Assembly (NCBI RefSeq): GCF_024600715.1
Contig: NZ_CP102332.1
Span: 1,488,001 to 1,552,000, forward strand
Length of the DNA stretch: 64,000 bases
Source of the DNA: Streptomyces changanensis
Lineage (GTDB): Bacteria; Actinomycetota; Actinomycetes; Streptomycetales; Streptomycetaceae
Direction: 5' to 3'
Shown: positions 7,925 to 16,223 of the stretch, one piece after another
Position numbering within the stretch: position 1 is the stretch's first letter
How the letters are laid out: each line of letters starts with the position of its first letter
Position numbers and translations under genes: made by a program
Notes under the pieces: model-generated
Told to the model about the DNA's origin: nothing
Databases searched by the model: none
The model's input: only the letters and a program-made list of their open reading frames with translations

Positions 7925-8866
7925 TCACGGGTTGTCGCCCTCGCGCTCCGCCAGGAAGCGTTCGAACTCGCGGCCGATCTCGTCGGCGGACGGGAGGTCC
8001 ACCGGCTCCGCGACGAGGCTGCCGCGGGTCTCCACACCGGCGAGCGCGTCGTACTGGTGCTCCAGCCCCTTCACCAGGGCGACCAGCTCCTCGTCGCCCT
8101 CGCCGATCTGCCGCTCGATCTCCGTCTGGGTGCGCTGCGCCGCGGTGCGCAGGCCGTGCGCGACGGTCGGCAGTACCAGGCCCGTGGCGGCGGTGACGGC
8201 CTCGACGGCCGTGAGCGCGGCGTCCGGGTAGGCCGAGCGGGCCAGGTAGTGCGGGACGTGCGCGGCGATGCCGAGGACGTCGTGCCCCGCCTCGGACAGG
8301 CGGTACTCGATGAGCGCGGCGGCGCTGCCCGGCACCTGCGCCTCGTCGAACGGGCTGCGGTGGCTCGGTACGAGGTCGGCGCGGTTGCCGTGCGGGGTGA
8401 GGCCGACGGGCCGGGTGTGCGGCACGCCCATGGGGATGCCGTGGAAGTTGACGGAGAGGCGCACGCCGAGGCGCTCCACGACCTGCCGGACCGCGACGGC
8501 GAAGCGCTCCCACTCGACGTCGGGCTCCGGCCCGGACAGGAGCAGGAAGGGCGCGCCCGTGGCGTCCTGGACGATGCGGACCTCGATGGCGGGCGTCTCG
8601 TACCCCGTCCAGCGGTCGCGGCGGAACGTCAGCAGCGGGCGGCGCGCCCGGTAGTCGACCAGCCGGTCGTGGTCGAAGCGGGCCACCACCTGGTGGGGCA
8701 GGGTCTCCAGCAGGCTCTCGACGATCTGCTCGCCGGTCTCGCCCGCGTCGATGTATCCGTCGAAGTGATAGAGCATGATCAGGCCGGCCGACTCCTGGGC
8801 GAGCGCCATGTCGGCGACCGCCAGGCCCTTCGGCTCCCATGCGTACAAATCCTGCGGATCAAGCAC
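7925..8866 (-). CDS. PAC2-family protein
   Basis: This 313-residue protein belongs to the PAC2 family, related to eukaryotic proteasome assembly chaperone 2. In actinobacteria its role is not established. Landmarks are [14 protein letters not shown] at the start, [13 protein letters not shown] (about 28-40), the [16 protein letters not shown] segment and a C-terminal charged helix. GTG at 8866 is chosen: GAGGAG stands 8 bases upstream and the family begins with xLDPQ. It is divergent from the beta-helix gene. Confidence 0.88.
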   Translation of the reverse strand: MLDPQDLYAWEPKGLAVADMALAQESAGLIMLYHFDGYIDAGETGEQIVESLLETLPHQVVARFDHDRLVDYRARRPLLTFRRDRWTGYETPAIEVRIVQDATGAPFLLLSGPEPDVEWERFAVAVRQVVERLGVRLSVNFHGIPMGVPHTRPVGLTPHGNRADLVPSHRSPFDEAQVPGSAAALIEYRLSEAGHDVLGIAAHVPHYLARSAYPDAALTAVEAVTAATGLVLPTVAHGLRTAAQRTQTEIERQIGEGDEELVALVKGLEHQYDALAGVETRGSLVAEPVDLPSADEIGREFERFLAEREGDNP

Positions 8867-8964
8867 GATTACCGCTCCTCCTCGTGTCCTACCGGAGAAC
8901 GTCGCACGGGCCACTGACATTCCCCGCGGCGCCCATGTCCCGGGCACGAACCACCCTTTGGCCG

Positions 8965-8980
8965 TTTGGTCCAGACCTTG
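8965..8980. promoter_or_regulatory. DasR-like operator (dre) overlapping the -35 of the beta-helix gene
   Basis: TTTGGTCCAGACCTTG contains TGGTCCAGACC, an inverted repeat matching 10 of the 12 core bases of the known dre consensus TGGTCTAGACCA bound by the GlcNAc-responsive GntR regulator DasR. The same core is familiar from Streptomyces chitinase promoters. Its last bases are the first bases of the TTGACA box, so binding would block RNA polymerase. The identity of the regulator is inferred. Confidence 0.6.
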
Positions 8981-9006
8981 ACATGCCCCTCACCCGTCCC
9001 TACGGT
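8978..9006 (+). promoter_or_regulatory. HrdB-type promoter of the beta-helix gene
   Basis: TTGACA (8978-8983), a 17-bp spacer and TACGGT (9001-9006) form a near-ideal vegetative promoter pointing right, about 70 bases before the ATG at 9077. Confidence 0.7.
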
Positions 9007-9076
9007 CTCGGGACAGCGCGCGCGTTCAGCATCCCGCCGGCGTACACGTACGAGAACTGGACGGGAAGGCCCCATC

Positions 9077-10081
9077 ATGCGCCCCTCACCGCTGCTCCCC
9101 TGCCTGCTCGCGACCGCCCTCGCCCTGACGGCGACCGCCACCGTCACCGCGGCCACCGCGGCCCCCTCACGCGCCGGCGCGCTCCCGCACCCCGCCGGCG
9201 CGGCGGCCGTGGTGGACGTCTCCACCGCCGCGCAGCTCAAGGCGGCGCTCGCCGCCGCGCGCCCCGGCGACACGATCCGGCTCGCCGACGGCACGTACCG
9301 GGGCAACTTCAAGGCGACCGTCCCCGGCACGCCTTCGGCCCGGATCGTCCTCACCGGCTCCTCCCGGGCCGTCCTCACGGCGACGGGCGGCTACGGCCTG
9401 CACCTCGACGGCGCCTCGTACTGGACCGTCTACGGCGTGACGGTCACCGGCGGGCAGAAGGGGATCATGACGGACCGGGCGAAGGGGGTCGTCATCGACT
9501 CCGTCACCGTCCACGGCCTGGCCATGGAAGGCGTCCACTTCCGCTCGTCCAGCACCGGCGGCGTCATCCGGAACTCCCACATCCACGACACGGGCCGCGA
9601 CGGCCGGGGCATGGGCGAGGGCGTGTACGTGGGGACGGCGAACGACCTGTCGGACCGGAGCGACGACATCCGTATCGAGGACAACACCATCGGCCCGGGG
9701 GTCGGCGGCGAGGGCGTCGACATCAAGGAGGGCACCACCGGCGCGCGGATCGTCGGGAACGTCTTCGACGGGCGCGGGATGACGGGCGTCCACTACGACG
9801 ATTCATGGGTGGACGTGAAGGGCAACGGCGTCCTCGTCTCCGGCAACACCGGCCGGTCCACCCTGAACAACGGCTTCGAAGTGCACAGCCAGCGGCCCGG
9901 CTGGGGGTGCGGCACGGTCTTCCGCGACAACCACGCGGACCTGACCGGCGCGACCGGCCCGGACCGGTACGCCATCCACGCCCCGCACCACTCCCCGTCG
10001 TGCCCGACGACGGTGCACGCGGACAACACCCGCACCGGCGGGCGCGGTCTGGTCACGCCGGGCGTCCCGGTCGCCGACTGA
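9077..10081 (+). CDS. Secreted right-handed parallel beta-helix protein
   Basis: The 334-residue product has a typical Sec signal peptide (about 1-33, Ala-rich h-region, cleavage near AAPSRA). A parallel beta-helix follows, with repeated Asn/Gly/Val/Ile coils (for example VIRNSHIHDTGRDGRGMGEG, IRIEDNTIGPGVGGEG). Such folds are found in pectate lyases and other polysaccharide lyases or hydrolases. The N-terminal segment (AQLKAALAAARPGDTIRLADGTY) is the chondroitinase/pectate-lyase-type beta-helix entry. The exact substrate cannot be told from sequence. GGGAAGG 7 bases upstream fixes the start. A DasR-like box in the promoter suggests control by amino-sugar availability. Confidence 0.85.
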   Translation: MRPSPLLPCLLATALALTATATVTAATAAPSRAGALPHPAGAAAVVDVSTAAQLKAALAAARPGDTIRLADGTYRGNFKATVPGTPSARIVLTGSSRAVLTATGGYGLHLDGASYWTVYGVTVTGGQKGIMTDRAKGVVIDSVTVHGLAMEGVHFRSSSTGGVIRNSHIHDTGRDGRGMGEGVYVGTANDLSDRSDDIRIEDNTIGPGVGGEGVDIKEGTTGARIVGNVFDGRGMTGVHYDDSWVDVKGNGVLVSGNTGRSTLNNGFEVHSQRPGWGCGTVFRDNHADLTGATGPDRYAIHAPHHSPSCPTTVHADNTRTGGRGLVTPGVPVAD

Positions 10082-10098
10082 CCCGGACGGCCGGCCCC

Positions 10099-10141
10099 GA
10101 CCGCAGCCCGTGCGGAGGCCCGGACCGCAGCCCGTGCGGAG
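10099..10141. repeat. Tandem pair of identical small hairpins
   Basis: GACCGCAGCCCGTGCGGAG occurs at 10099-10117 and again at 10123-10141. Each copy folds as CCGCA-GCCCG-TGCGG. The pair lies just after the beta-helix stop codon, where hairpins commonly protect the 3' end of a transcript. Confidence 0.65.
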
Positions 10142-10285
10142 CCGCCGGCCGGCGCAGCGCCCGGACGGAGACAACCCGGGCGCAGGACCGGACGGAGTCC
10201 CAGGCACAGCCCGGCACCCCGGGCAGACCCCGGGCGCAACCGGGTACCCCGGGCGGAGACGCGAGCGCGGCCCCCCGGCACGCGT

Positions 10286-10315
10286 CGAGGCCCGTCCCTG
10301 CCGGGACGGGCCTCG
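10286..10315. terminator. Bidirectional terminator between beta-helix gene and rpsA
   Basis: A perfect 13-bp stem (CGAGGCCCGTCCC) with a 4-base loop TGCC lies between the two convergent genes, 41 bases beyond the rpsA stop. There is no long U-tract, as is usual in Streptomyces. Confidence 0.8.
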
Positions 10316-10355
10316 ATGTCACCTGCTAGGAGCTAGCGGGTCGGTGCCGAGCCGT

Positions 10356-11858
10356 TCAGCTCTGGCCGCCGGCCAGCTTCTCGCGGAGCGCGGCCAGCGC
10401 CTCGTCCGACGCCAGGGCGCCGGAGTTGTCGTCCGACTCCGAGGAGTACGAACCGCCGGAGACGCCCGCCGGGGCACCGGCCGGAGCGGCGGGGCCACCC
10501 TCGGCAGCGGCGGCCTCGTCGGCCTCGCGGGACTTGATGACCTGGGCCTGGTGCTGCTCGAAGCGCTGCTGCGCCTCGGCGTACTGGGTCTCCCACGCCT
10601 CGCGCTGGGTCTCGTAGCCCTCGAGCCAGTCGTTGGTCTCGGGGTCGAAGCCCTCGGGGTAGATGTAGTTCCCCTGGTCGTCGTACGAGGCGGCCATGCC
10701 GTACAGCGTCGGGTCGAACTCGACCGACGCCGGGTCCGAACCGAAGGACTCGTTGGCCTGCTTCAGCGAGAGGCTGATGCGGCGGCGCTCGAGGTCGATG
10801 TCGATGACCTTGACGAAGATCTCGTCGTTGACCTGGACGACCTGCTCCGGGATCTCCACGTGGCGCTCGGCCAGCTCGGAGATGTGGACCAGACCCTCGA
10901 TGCCCTCGTCCACGCGGACGAACGCGCCGAACGGAACCAGCTTCGTGACCTTACCCGGGACGACCTGGCCGATCTGGTGGGTCCGGGCGAACTGCTGCCA
11001 CGGGTCCTCCTGCGTCGCCTTCAGCGACAGGGAGACACGCTCGCGGTCCATGTCGACGTCGAGGACCTCGACGGTGACCTCCTGGCCCACCTCGACGACC
11101 TCGGACGGGTGGTCGATGTGCTTCCAGGACAGCTCGGAGACGTGCACGAGACCGTCGACGCCACCCAGGTCCACGAAGGCACCGAAGTTGACGATCGAGG
11201 AGACGACGCCGGAGCGGACCTGACCCTTCTGCAGGGTGGTGAGGAACGTCTGGCGAACCTCGGACTGGGTCTGCTCGAGCCAGGCGCGGCGGGACAGGAC
11301 CACGTTGTTGCGGTTCTTGTCCAGCTCGATGATCTTCGCCTCGAGCTCCTTGCCCACGTAGGGCTGGAGGTCGCGGACACGGCGCATCTCGACGAGGGAG
11401 GCCGGCAGGAAGCCACGGAGGCCGATGTCGAGGATGAGACCACCCTTGACGACCTCGATGACGGTACCGGTGACGATCCCGTCCTCTTCCTTGATCTTCT
11501 CGATCGTGCCCCAGGCACGCTCGTACTGAGCGCGCTTCTTGGACAGGATGAGGCGGCCTTCCTTGTCCTCCTTCTGGAGAACCAGGGCCTCGATCTCGTC
11601 GCCGACCTTGACGACCTCGTTCGGGTCGACGTCGTGCTTGATCGAGAGCTCGCGGCTCGGGATCACGCCTTCGGTCTTGTAACCGATGTCGAGCAGGACC
11701 TCGTCCCGGTCGACCTTCACGATGACGCCGTCGACGATGTCGCCGTCGTTGAAGTACTTGATCGTCTCGTCGATCGCGGCGAGGAAGGCTTCCTCGTTAC
11801 CGATGTCGTTGACCGCAACCTGCGGGGTGGTGGCGGTGGTCTCGGTGCTGCTCGTCAT
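10356..11858 (-). CDS. rpsA: 30S ribosomal protein S1
   Basis: S1 binds mRNA on the 30S platform and assists initiation on structured or weakly Shine-Dalgarno-led messages. The 500-residue protein has four S1/OB-fold domains (about 35-105, 120-190, 205-275, 290-360), as in other actinobacteria rather than the six of E. coli. Typical segments are GIVDGVIVKV-type strands, GFLPASLVE and WQQFARTHQIGQVVPGKV. The C-terminal 120 residues are acidic, Gln/Glu/Ala-rich and probably disordered. The ATG at 11858 gives the usual MTSSTETTATTPQVAVNDIG start; the frame remains open upstream only by chance. Codon use is less GC-extreme than the neighbours', as expected of a highly expressed gene. Confidence 0.98.
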   Translation of the reverse strand: MTSSTETTATTPQVAVNDIGNEEAFLAAIDETIKYFNDGDIVDGVIVKVDRDEVLLDIGYKTEGVIPSRELSIKHDVDPNEVVKVGDEIEALVLQKEDKEGRLILSKKRAQYERAWGTIEKIKEEDGIVTGTVIEVVKGGLILDIGLRGFLPASLVEMRRVRDLQPYVGKELEAKIIELDKNRNNVVLSRRAWLEQTQSEVRQTFLTTLQKGQVRSGVVSSIVNFGAFVDLGGVDGLVHVSELSWKHIDHPSEVVEVGQEVTVEVLDVDMDRERVSLSLKATQEDPWQQFARTHQIGQVVPGKVTKLVPFGAFVRVDEGIEGLVHISELAERHVEIPEQVVQVNDEIFVKVIDIDLERRRISLSLKQANESFGSDPASVEFDPTLYGMAASYDDQGNYIYPEGFDPETNDWLEGYETQREAWETQYAEAQQRFEQHQAQVIKSREADEAAAAEGGPAAPAGAPAGVSGGSYSSESDDNSGALASDEALAALREKLAGGQS

Positions 11859-12272
11859 GTGGGAAAGGGCTCCGGTTACGGACAGAAAGTCGTAGGTACT
11901 GCTACGCCGTGAGCCCGTATCGCAGCTGCAGAAGCCGGACAGCCAAGGAAGCGCCCGTTCCCGCCGACTGGGTCGGCCGGGTGGCGCCTCGACAACCGAG
12001 GGGACATACAACAGATGCGAGCGCGACCTGCTCCGTCTGAGGCGCGCAGGCCCGCAGCGCAACCTTTAGCATACGGGCGCCGGGGGGCAGGGTCAATGCG
12101 CGAAGGCGCCCACCCGGGGCGGATCCCTCCATACCCGGCACAACTAAGCTTTCCCGAGGCCATCCTGGCCTCGGCGCGCCGCGACACACCGGGGCGCGGC
12201 CCCTGGGCGGCACGGCCGGGACACCCTCTCGGGACCCGTGCCCGATGTCCGCAAACTACAGCGACGGACGAG
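11859..12272. other. Intergenic region: rpsA leader and divergent methyltransferase upstream region
   Basis: This 414-base gap contains no credible gene. About 200 bases next to rpsA would be its 5' untranslated leader if the promoter at 12068-12096 is used. The leader may carry autoregulatory structure, as S1 messages do in other bacteria, but I see no named motif. The rightward promoter of the methyltransferase gene is not evident. Confidence 0.6.
12068..12096 (-). promoter_or_regulatory. rpsA promoter, HrdB type
   Basis: On the minus strand TTGACC, a 17-bp spacer and TATGCT form a strong vegetative promoter reading toward rpsA. Transcription would begin near 12060, leaving about 200 bases before the ATG. 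Confidence 0.75.
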
Positions 12273-13088
12273 ATGATCCAAGACCTCCAAGACGACGAGC
12301 CCGAGGCGACGCGCCGTGACGCGGGCGACGCGGAGAGCACCAGGGCCAGCCGGGGCTGGTGGGACCGGAACGCCGACGAGTACCAGAGCGAGCACGGCGG
12401 CTTCCTCGGCGACGACCGGTTCGTGTGGGGTCCCGAGGGGCTGGACGAGGCGGACGCCGGACTGCTGGGCCCGGCCGCGTCGCTCCGGGGACTGGACGTC
12501 CTGGAGATCGGCGCGGGCGCGGCCCAGTGCTCGCGGTGGCTGGCGGCGCGCGGGGCGCGGCCGGTCGCGCTGGACCTCTCCCACCGGCAGCTCCAGCACG
12601 CGCTGCGCATCGGGGCGGACGGGCTGGCGCTGGTGCAGGCCGACGCCGGGGCTCTGCCCTTCCGGGACGGCTCCTTCGACCTGGCGTGCTCGGCGTACGG
12701 GGCGGTGCCGTTCGTCGCCGACCCGGTGCGGGTGTTCCGGGAGGTGCGGCGGGTGCTGCGGCCGGGCGGTCGCTGGGTGTTCTCCGTGACGCACCCGCTG
12801 CGGTGGGCGTTCCCGGACGAGCCGGGGCCCGAGGGGCTGACCGTGGCGTCCTCGTACTTCGACCGCACGCCCTACGTGGAGCAGGACGAGGAGGGCCGGG
12901 CGGTGTACGTGGAGCACCACCGCACCATCGGCGACCGGGTCCGGGACGTGGTGGCGGGCGGCTTCCGGCTGGTGGACCTGGTGGAGCCGGAGTGGCCCGC
13001 CTGGAACGGCCAGGAGTGGGGCGGCTGGTCCCCGCTGCGCGGCAACCTCATCCCGGGGACGGCGATCTTCGTGTGCGAGCGCGCGTGA
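12273..13088 (+). CDS. Class I SAM-dependent methyltransferase
   Basis: The fold is a Rossmann-type methyltransferase of the Methyltransf_11 kind: SAM-binding motif I VLEIGAGAAQCSRWL, the acidic motif II strand (PVALDLSHRQLQ), motif III ADAGALPFRDGSFDLACSA and RVLRPGGRWVFSVTHPL. About 271 residues from ATG 12273; the ribosome site is weak, so the true start is uncertain and upstream in-frame starts exist. The methyl acceptor is unknown. Its TGA overlaps the hrpB ATG by one base (TGATG), so the two are translationally coupled. Confidence 0.88.
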   Translation: MIQDLQDDEPEATRRDAGDAESTRASRGWWDRNADEYQSEHGGFLGDDRFVWGPEGLDEADAGLLGPAASLRGLDVLEIGAGAAQCSRWLAARGARPVALDLSHRQLQHALRIGADGLALVQADAGALPFRDGSFDLACSAYGAVPFVADPVRVFREVRRVLRPGGRWVFSVTHPLRWAFPDEPGPEGLTVASSYFDRTPYVEQDEEGRAVYVEHHRTIGDRVRDVVAGGFRLVDLVEPEWPAWNGQEWGGWSPLRGNLIPGTAIFVCERA

Positions 13089-15568
13089 TGCGACTGCGGG
13101 AGGAGGCGTCGGCCCTCCCGGTGCGCACCGCGCTGCCGGCCCTGGAGCGGGCGCTCGACGGGCACGGGGCCGCGGTGCTGTGCGCGCCGCCCGGCACGGG
13201 GAAGACCACGCTCGTGCCGCTCGCGCTCGCCGGGCGCGGCGCGCGGGTCGTCGTCGCCGAGCCACGGCGGATCGCGGCGCGGGCGGCGGCCCGGCGGATG
13301 GCGTGGCTGCTGGGCGAGCCGGTGGGCTGCCGGGTGGGCTTCACGGTGCGCGGCGAGCGGGTGGTGACGCGCGGGACGGTCGTCGAGGTGGTGACGACGG
13401 GCGTGCTGCTCCAGCGGCTCCAGCGGGACCAGGAGCTGGCCGGGGTGGACGTGGTGGTCCTGGACGAGTGTCACGAGCGGCACCTGGACGCCGACACGGC
13501 CGCCGCGTTCCTGCTGGACGTGCGCGCCGCGCTGCGGCCCGAGCTGCGACTGGTGGCCGCCTCGGCGACGACCGACGCGGAGGGCTGGTCCCGGCTGCTG
13601 GGCGGCGCGCCGGTGGTGGAGGCCGAGGGGACGGCCCATCCGGTGGAGGTGGTGTGGGCCCCGCCGGCGTCGTCCGTGCGGCCGCCGCACGGGATGCGCG
13701 TGGACCCGGCGCTCCTGGCGCACGTGGCGTCGGTGGTGCGGCGGGCGCTGGCGGAGCGCTCCGGCGACGTGCTGTGCTTCCTGCCCGGTGTCGGGGAGAT
13801 CGCGCGGGTGGCGGGTCTCCTGGCGGGGCTCGCGGACGTCGAGGTGCTCCAGGTCCACGGCCGGGCGCCGGCGGCGGTCCAGGAGGCGGTGCTCTCCCCC
13901 GGCCGGGGCCGCCGGGTGGTGCTGGCGACGTCGGTGGCCGAGTCGTCCCTGACCGTGCCGGGCGTGCGGGTGGTGGTGGACTCGGGGCTGGCCCGTGAGC
14001 CGCGGACGGACCACGCGCGGGGCCTCGGCTCGCTGACCACGGTGCGGGCGTCGAGGGCGGCCTCCCGGCAGCGGGCGGGCCGGGCGGGGCGCGAGGCGCC
14101 GGGCGTGGTGTACCGCTGCTGGACGGAGGCGGAGGACGGGCGGCTGCCGCGGTTCCCGGCTCCCGAGATCCAGGTGGCGGACCTGGCGGCGTTCGCGTTG
14201 CAGGCGGCCGTCTGGGGTGATCCGGACGCGTCGGGCCTGGCGCTGCTGGACCCGCCGCCCGCGGGTGCGCTGGCCGCGGCGCGGTCGGTGCTGGCGGCGG
14301 TCGGCGCGGTGGACGCGGCGGGCCGGGCGACGGAGCGGGGCGTACGGATGTCCCGTCTGGGCCTGCATCCGCGGCTGGCCCGCGCGCTGCTGGACGGGGC
14401 GCCCGCCGTGGGGGCGCGGCGCGCCGCGGAGGTGGTGGCGCTGCTGAGCGAGGAGCCGCCGCGCGAGTACGGCGACGACCTGGCTGCCGCGTGGCGCGCG
14501 GCGCGGCGGGGCGGTGACGCGTACGGGGCGCGGTGGCGGCAGGAGGCGCGGCGGCTGACGGGCCAGCTGGACGGGGCCGGGACGCCGCCGGACGGCCTGC
14601 CGGACGACGCCGTCGTCGGGACGGTCACGTCGCTGGCGTTCCCGGAGCGGGTGGCCCGGGCCAAGGGCGCCGGGGCGTTCCTGATGGCGTCGGGGACGGG
14701 CGCCGAGCTCGGGGACGGGTCCCGCTTGCGGGCGGCCCCGTGGCTGGCGGTCGCCGTCGCGGACCGGCCGCCGCACGCCGCGTCTGCACGGGTGCGGCTC
14801 GCCGCGGTGGTGGACGAGGAGACCGCCCGGTCGGCCGCCCGGCACCTGCTCGCGGCGGGTGAGGAGGTGCGGTGGGAGGACGGTGACGTCGTCGCGCGGT
14901 CCGTGGAGCGGCTGGGCGCTATCGAGACGGCCGTACGACCGCTGCGGGACCCGGATCCGGCGCTGGTGCGCGCCGCCCTCCTGGAGGGGTTGCGGCGCGA
15001 GGGGCTCGGGCTGCTGCGCTGGTCGCGGGAGTCGGAGGAGCTACGGCAGCGGCTGGCGTTCGTGCACCGGGTGGTGGGCGCGCCGTGGCCCGACGTGTCG
15101 GACGCCGCGCTGCTGGACCGCGCGGAGGAGTGGCTGGACCCGGAGCTGTCACGGGCGCGGCGCCGGGGGGACCTGGGGCGGATCGACGCGGGGCAGTGCC
15201 TGCAGCGGCTGCTGCCATGGGCGAGCGGAGACGCGGCGCGTCTCGACGTGTTGGCGCCGGAGCGGATCGAGGTGCCGAGCGGCTCGCGGATCCGCGTGGA
15301 GTACGGGGGTCCGCAGCCGGTGCTGGCGGTGAAGCTGCAGGAGATGTTCGGGCTGGCGCGGACGCCGCGGGTCGCGGGGGTGCCCGTCCTGGTGCACCTG
15401 CTGTCGCCGGCGGGCCGGCCGGCCGCCGTCACCGCCGACCTGGAGTCGTTCTGGCGGGAGGGCTACCGGGCCGTGCGTGCCGAGCTGCGCGGGCGCTACC
15501 CGCGGCACCCGTGGCCGGAGGACCCGGCCACGGCCGTACCGACGCGACGCGCCAACCCGCGGCGCTGA
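13088..15568 (+). CDS. hrpB: ATP-dependent helicase HrpB
   Basis: HrpB is a DEAH/RHA-family helicase, probably acting on RNA; its cellular role is poorly defined. The 826-residue protein shows Walker A GTGKTT (about 36-41), motif Ia EPRRIAARAAA, motif II DECH (about 126-129) and motif III SATTD. It also has a helicase C domain with VLATSVAESSLTVPGV, the arginine finger region RQRAGRAGREAPG, an HA2 winged-helix domain and the HrpB C-terminal domain ending with a GRYPRHPWPEDP signature. Length is normal. The start is set by the TGATG overlap with the methyltransferase gene. Confidence 0.96.
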   Translation: MRLREEASALPVRTALPALERALDGHGAAVLCAPPGTGKTTLVPLALAGRGARVVVAEPRRIAARAAARRMAWLLGEPVGCRVGFTVRGERVVTRGTVVEVVTTGVLLQRLQRDQELAGVDVVVLDECHERHLDADTAAAFLLDVRAALRPELRLVAASATTDAEGWSRLLGGAPVVEAEGTAHPVEVVWAPPASSVRPPHGMRVDPALLAHVASVVRRALAERSGDVLCFLPGVGEIARVAGLLAGLADVEVLQVHGRAPAAVQEAVLSPGRGRRVVLATSVAESSLTVPGVRVVVDSGLAREPRTDHARGLGSLTTVRASRAASRQRAGRAGREAPGVVYRCWTEAEDGRLPRFPAPEIQVADLAAFALQAAVWGDPDASGLALLDPPPAGALAAARSVLAAVGAVDAAGRATERGVRMSRLGLHPRLARALLDGAPAVGARRAAEVVALLSEEPPREYGDDLAAAWRAARRGGDAYGARWRQEARRLTGQLDGAGTPPDGLPDDAVVGTVTSLAFPERVARAKGAGAFLMASGTGAELGDGSRLRAAPWLAVAVADRPPHAASARVRLAAVVDEETARSAARHLLAAGEEVRWEDGDVVARSVERLGAIETAVRPLRDPDPALVRAALLEGLRREGLGLLRWSRESEELRQRLAFVHRVVGAPWPDVSDAALLDRAEEWLDPELSRARRRGDLGRIDAGQCLQRLLPWASGDAARLDVLAPERIEVPSGSRIRVEYGGPQPVLAVKLQEMFGLARTPRVAGVPVLVHLLSPAGRPAAVTADLESFWREGYRAVRAELRGRYPRHPWPEDPATAVPTRRANPRR

Positions 15569-16223
15569 GCCCCCGCCGGGCGGCCCGGCGCGCGGAGCCG
15601 GGCCCTGGCGCGCGGCCGGGCCTCGGCGCGCGGGATGGCGCCGGCCCGGCGGGGCGGGCGGGCGGGGCGGCGGGCGGCGGGGGCGGCGGGTGGTGCGGCC
15701 GGGTGGGTGCCCCCGGGTGGGTGCCCCCGGGTGGGTGCCCGCGGATGGTGGGTGCGGCGGGGCCGCGCGGGCTCACCTCCTCGGGGTCGGCGGGCTCGGG
15801 TCCCGGCCGGGGTGCCCGCCCTTCTCCGCCGACCCCTGCGGGGGCGAACCCACCCGGCCCCGCCTCCCGTCCCCGGACACGTGCACGTCGCGCGGTGGCG
15901 CGGTGGCGCGGTGGCGCCGGGAACGGTGGGCGTGGGGCGGGTATGGCCATGGGGTGGGTACGGCGGCGGGGTGGGTACGGCGGCGGGGCGCGCGTGGGCG
16001 GGCGGAGCGGCGGCGGCTCGCGCGCGGGATGGTTGTGGCGGCGTCGGTGCGGCGACACGGCGGGTTGCTGACGCCGCGTCAGTCCGCAAGGCGTGGAGTG
16101 GGTTTCCCCCAGGGCGGGCGGGGTCTTCCCCGTACGCGCCGGCGCCGGGGCCGGGAAGCGGTGCGGCCCGCCGTTCCGCCCGCGCGGAAGGCGGGGGCGG
16201 GGCGGCGGGCCGCGGGGGGCCGG
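15569..16223. other. 655-base gene-free, repeat-rich intergenic region
   Basis: No ORF here looks coding; all long frames on both strands are low-complexity products of extreme G+C. The region contains short tandem arrays: GGTGGGTGCCCCCG-type units at about 15703-15745 (14-bp period, three copies), GCGGTGGCGC-type 9-bp repeats near 15892-15920, and two copies of GGGTACGGCGGCGGG near 15955-15988. It separates convergent hrpB and lytic transglycosylase genes, so it needs no promoter. Confidence 0.7.
16164..16212. terminator. Nested hairpin after the lytic transglycosylase gene
   Basis: An outer perfect 10-bp stem (CGGCCCGCCG / CGGCGGGCCG) encloses a second hairpin TTCCGC-CCGC-GCGGAA. It lies 12 bases downstream of the leftward stop codon at 16224. 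Confidence 0.6.
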
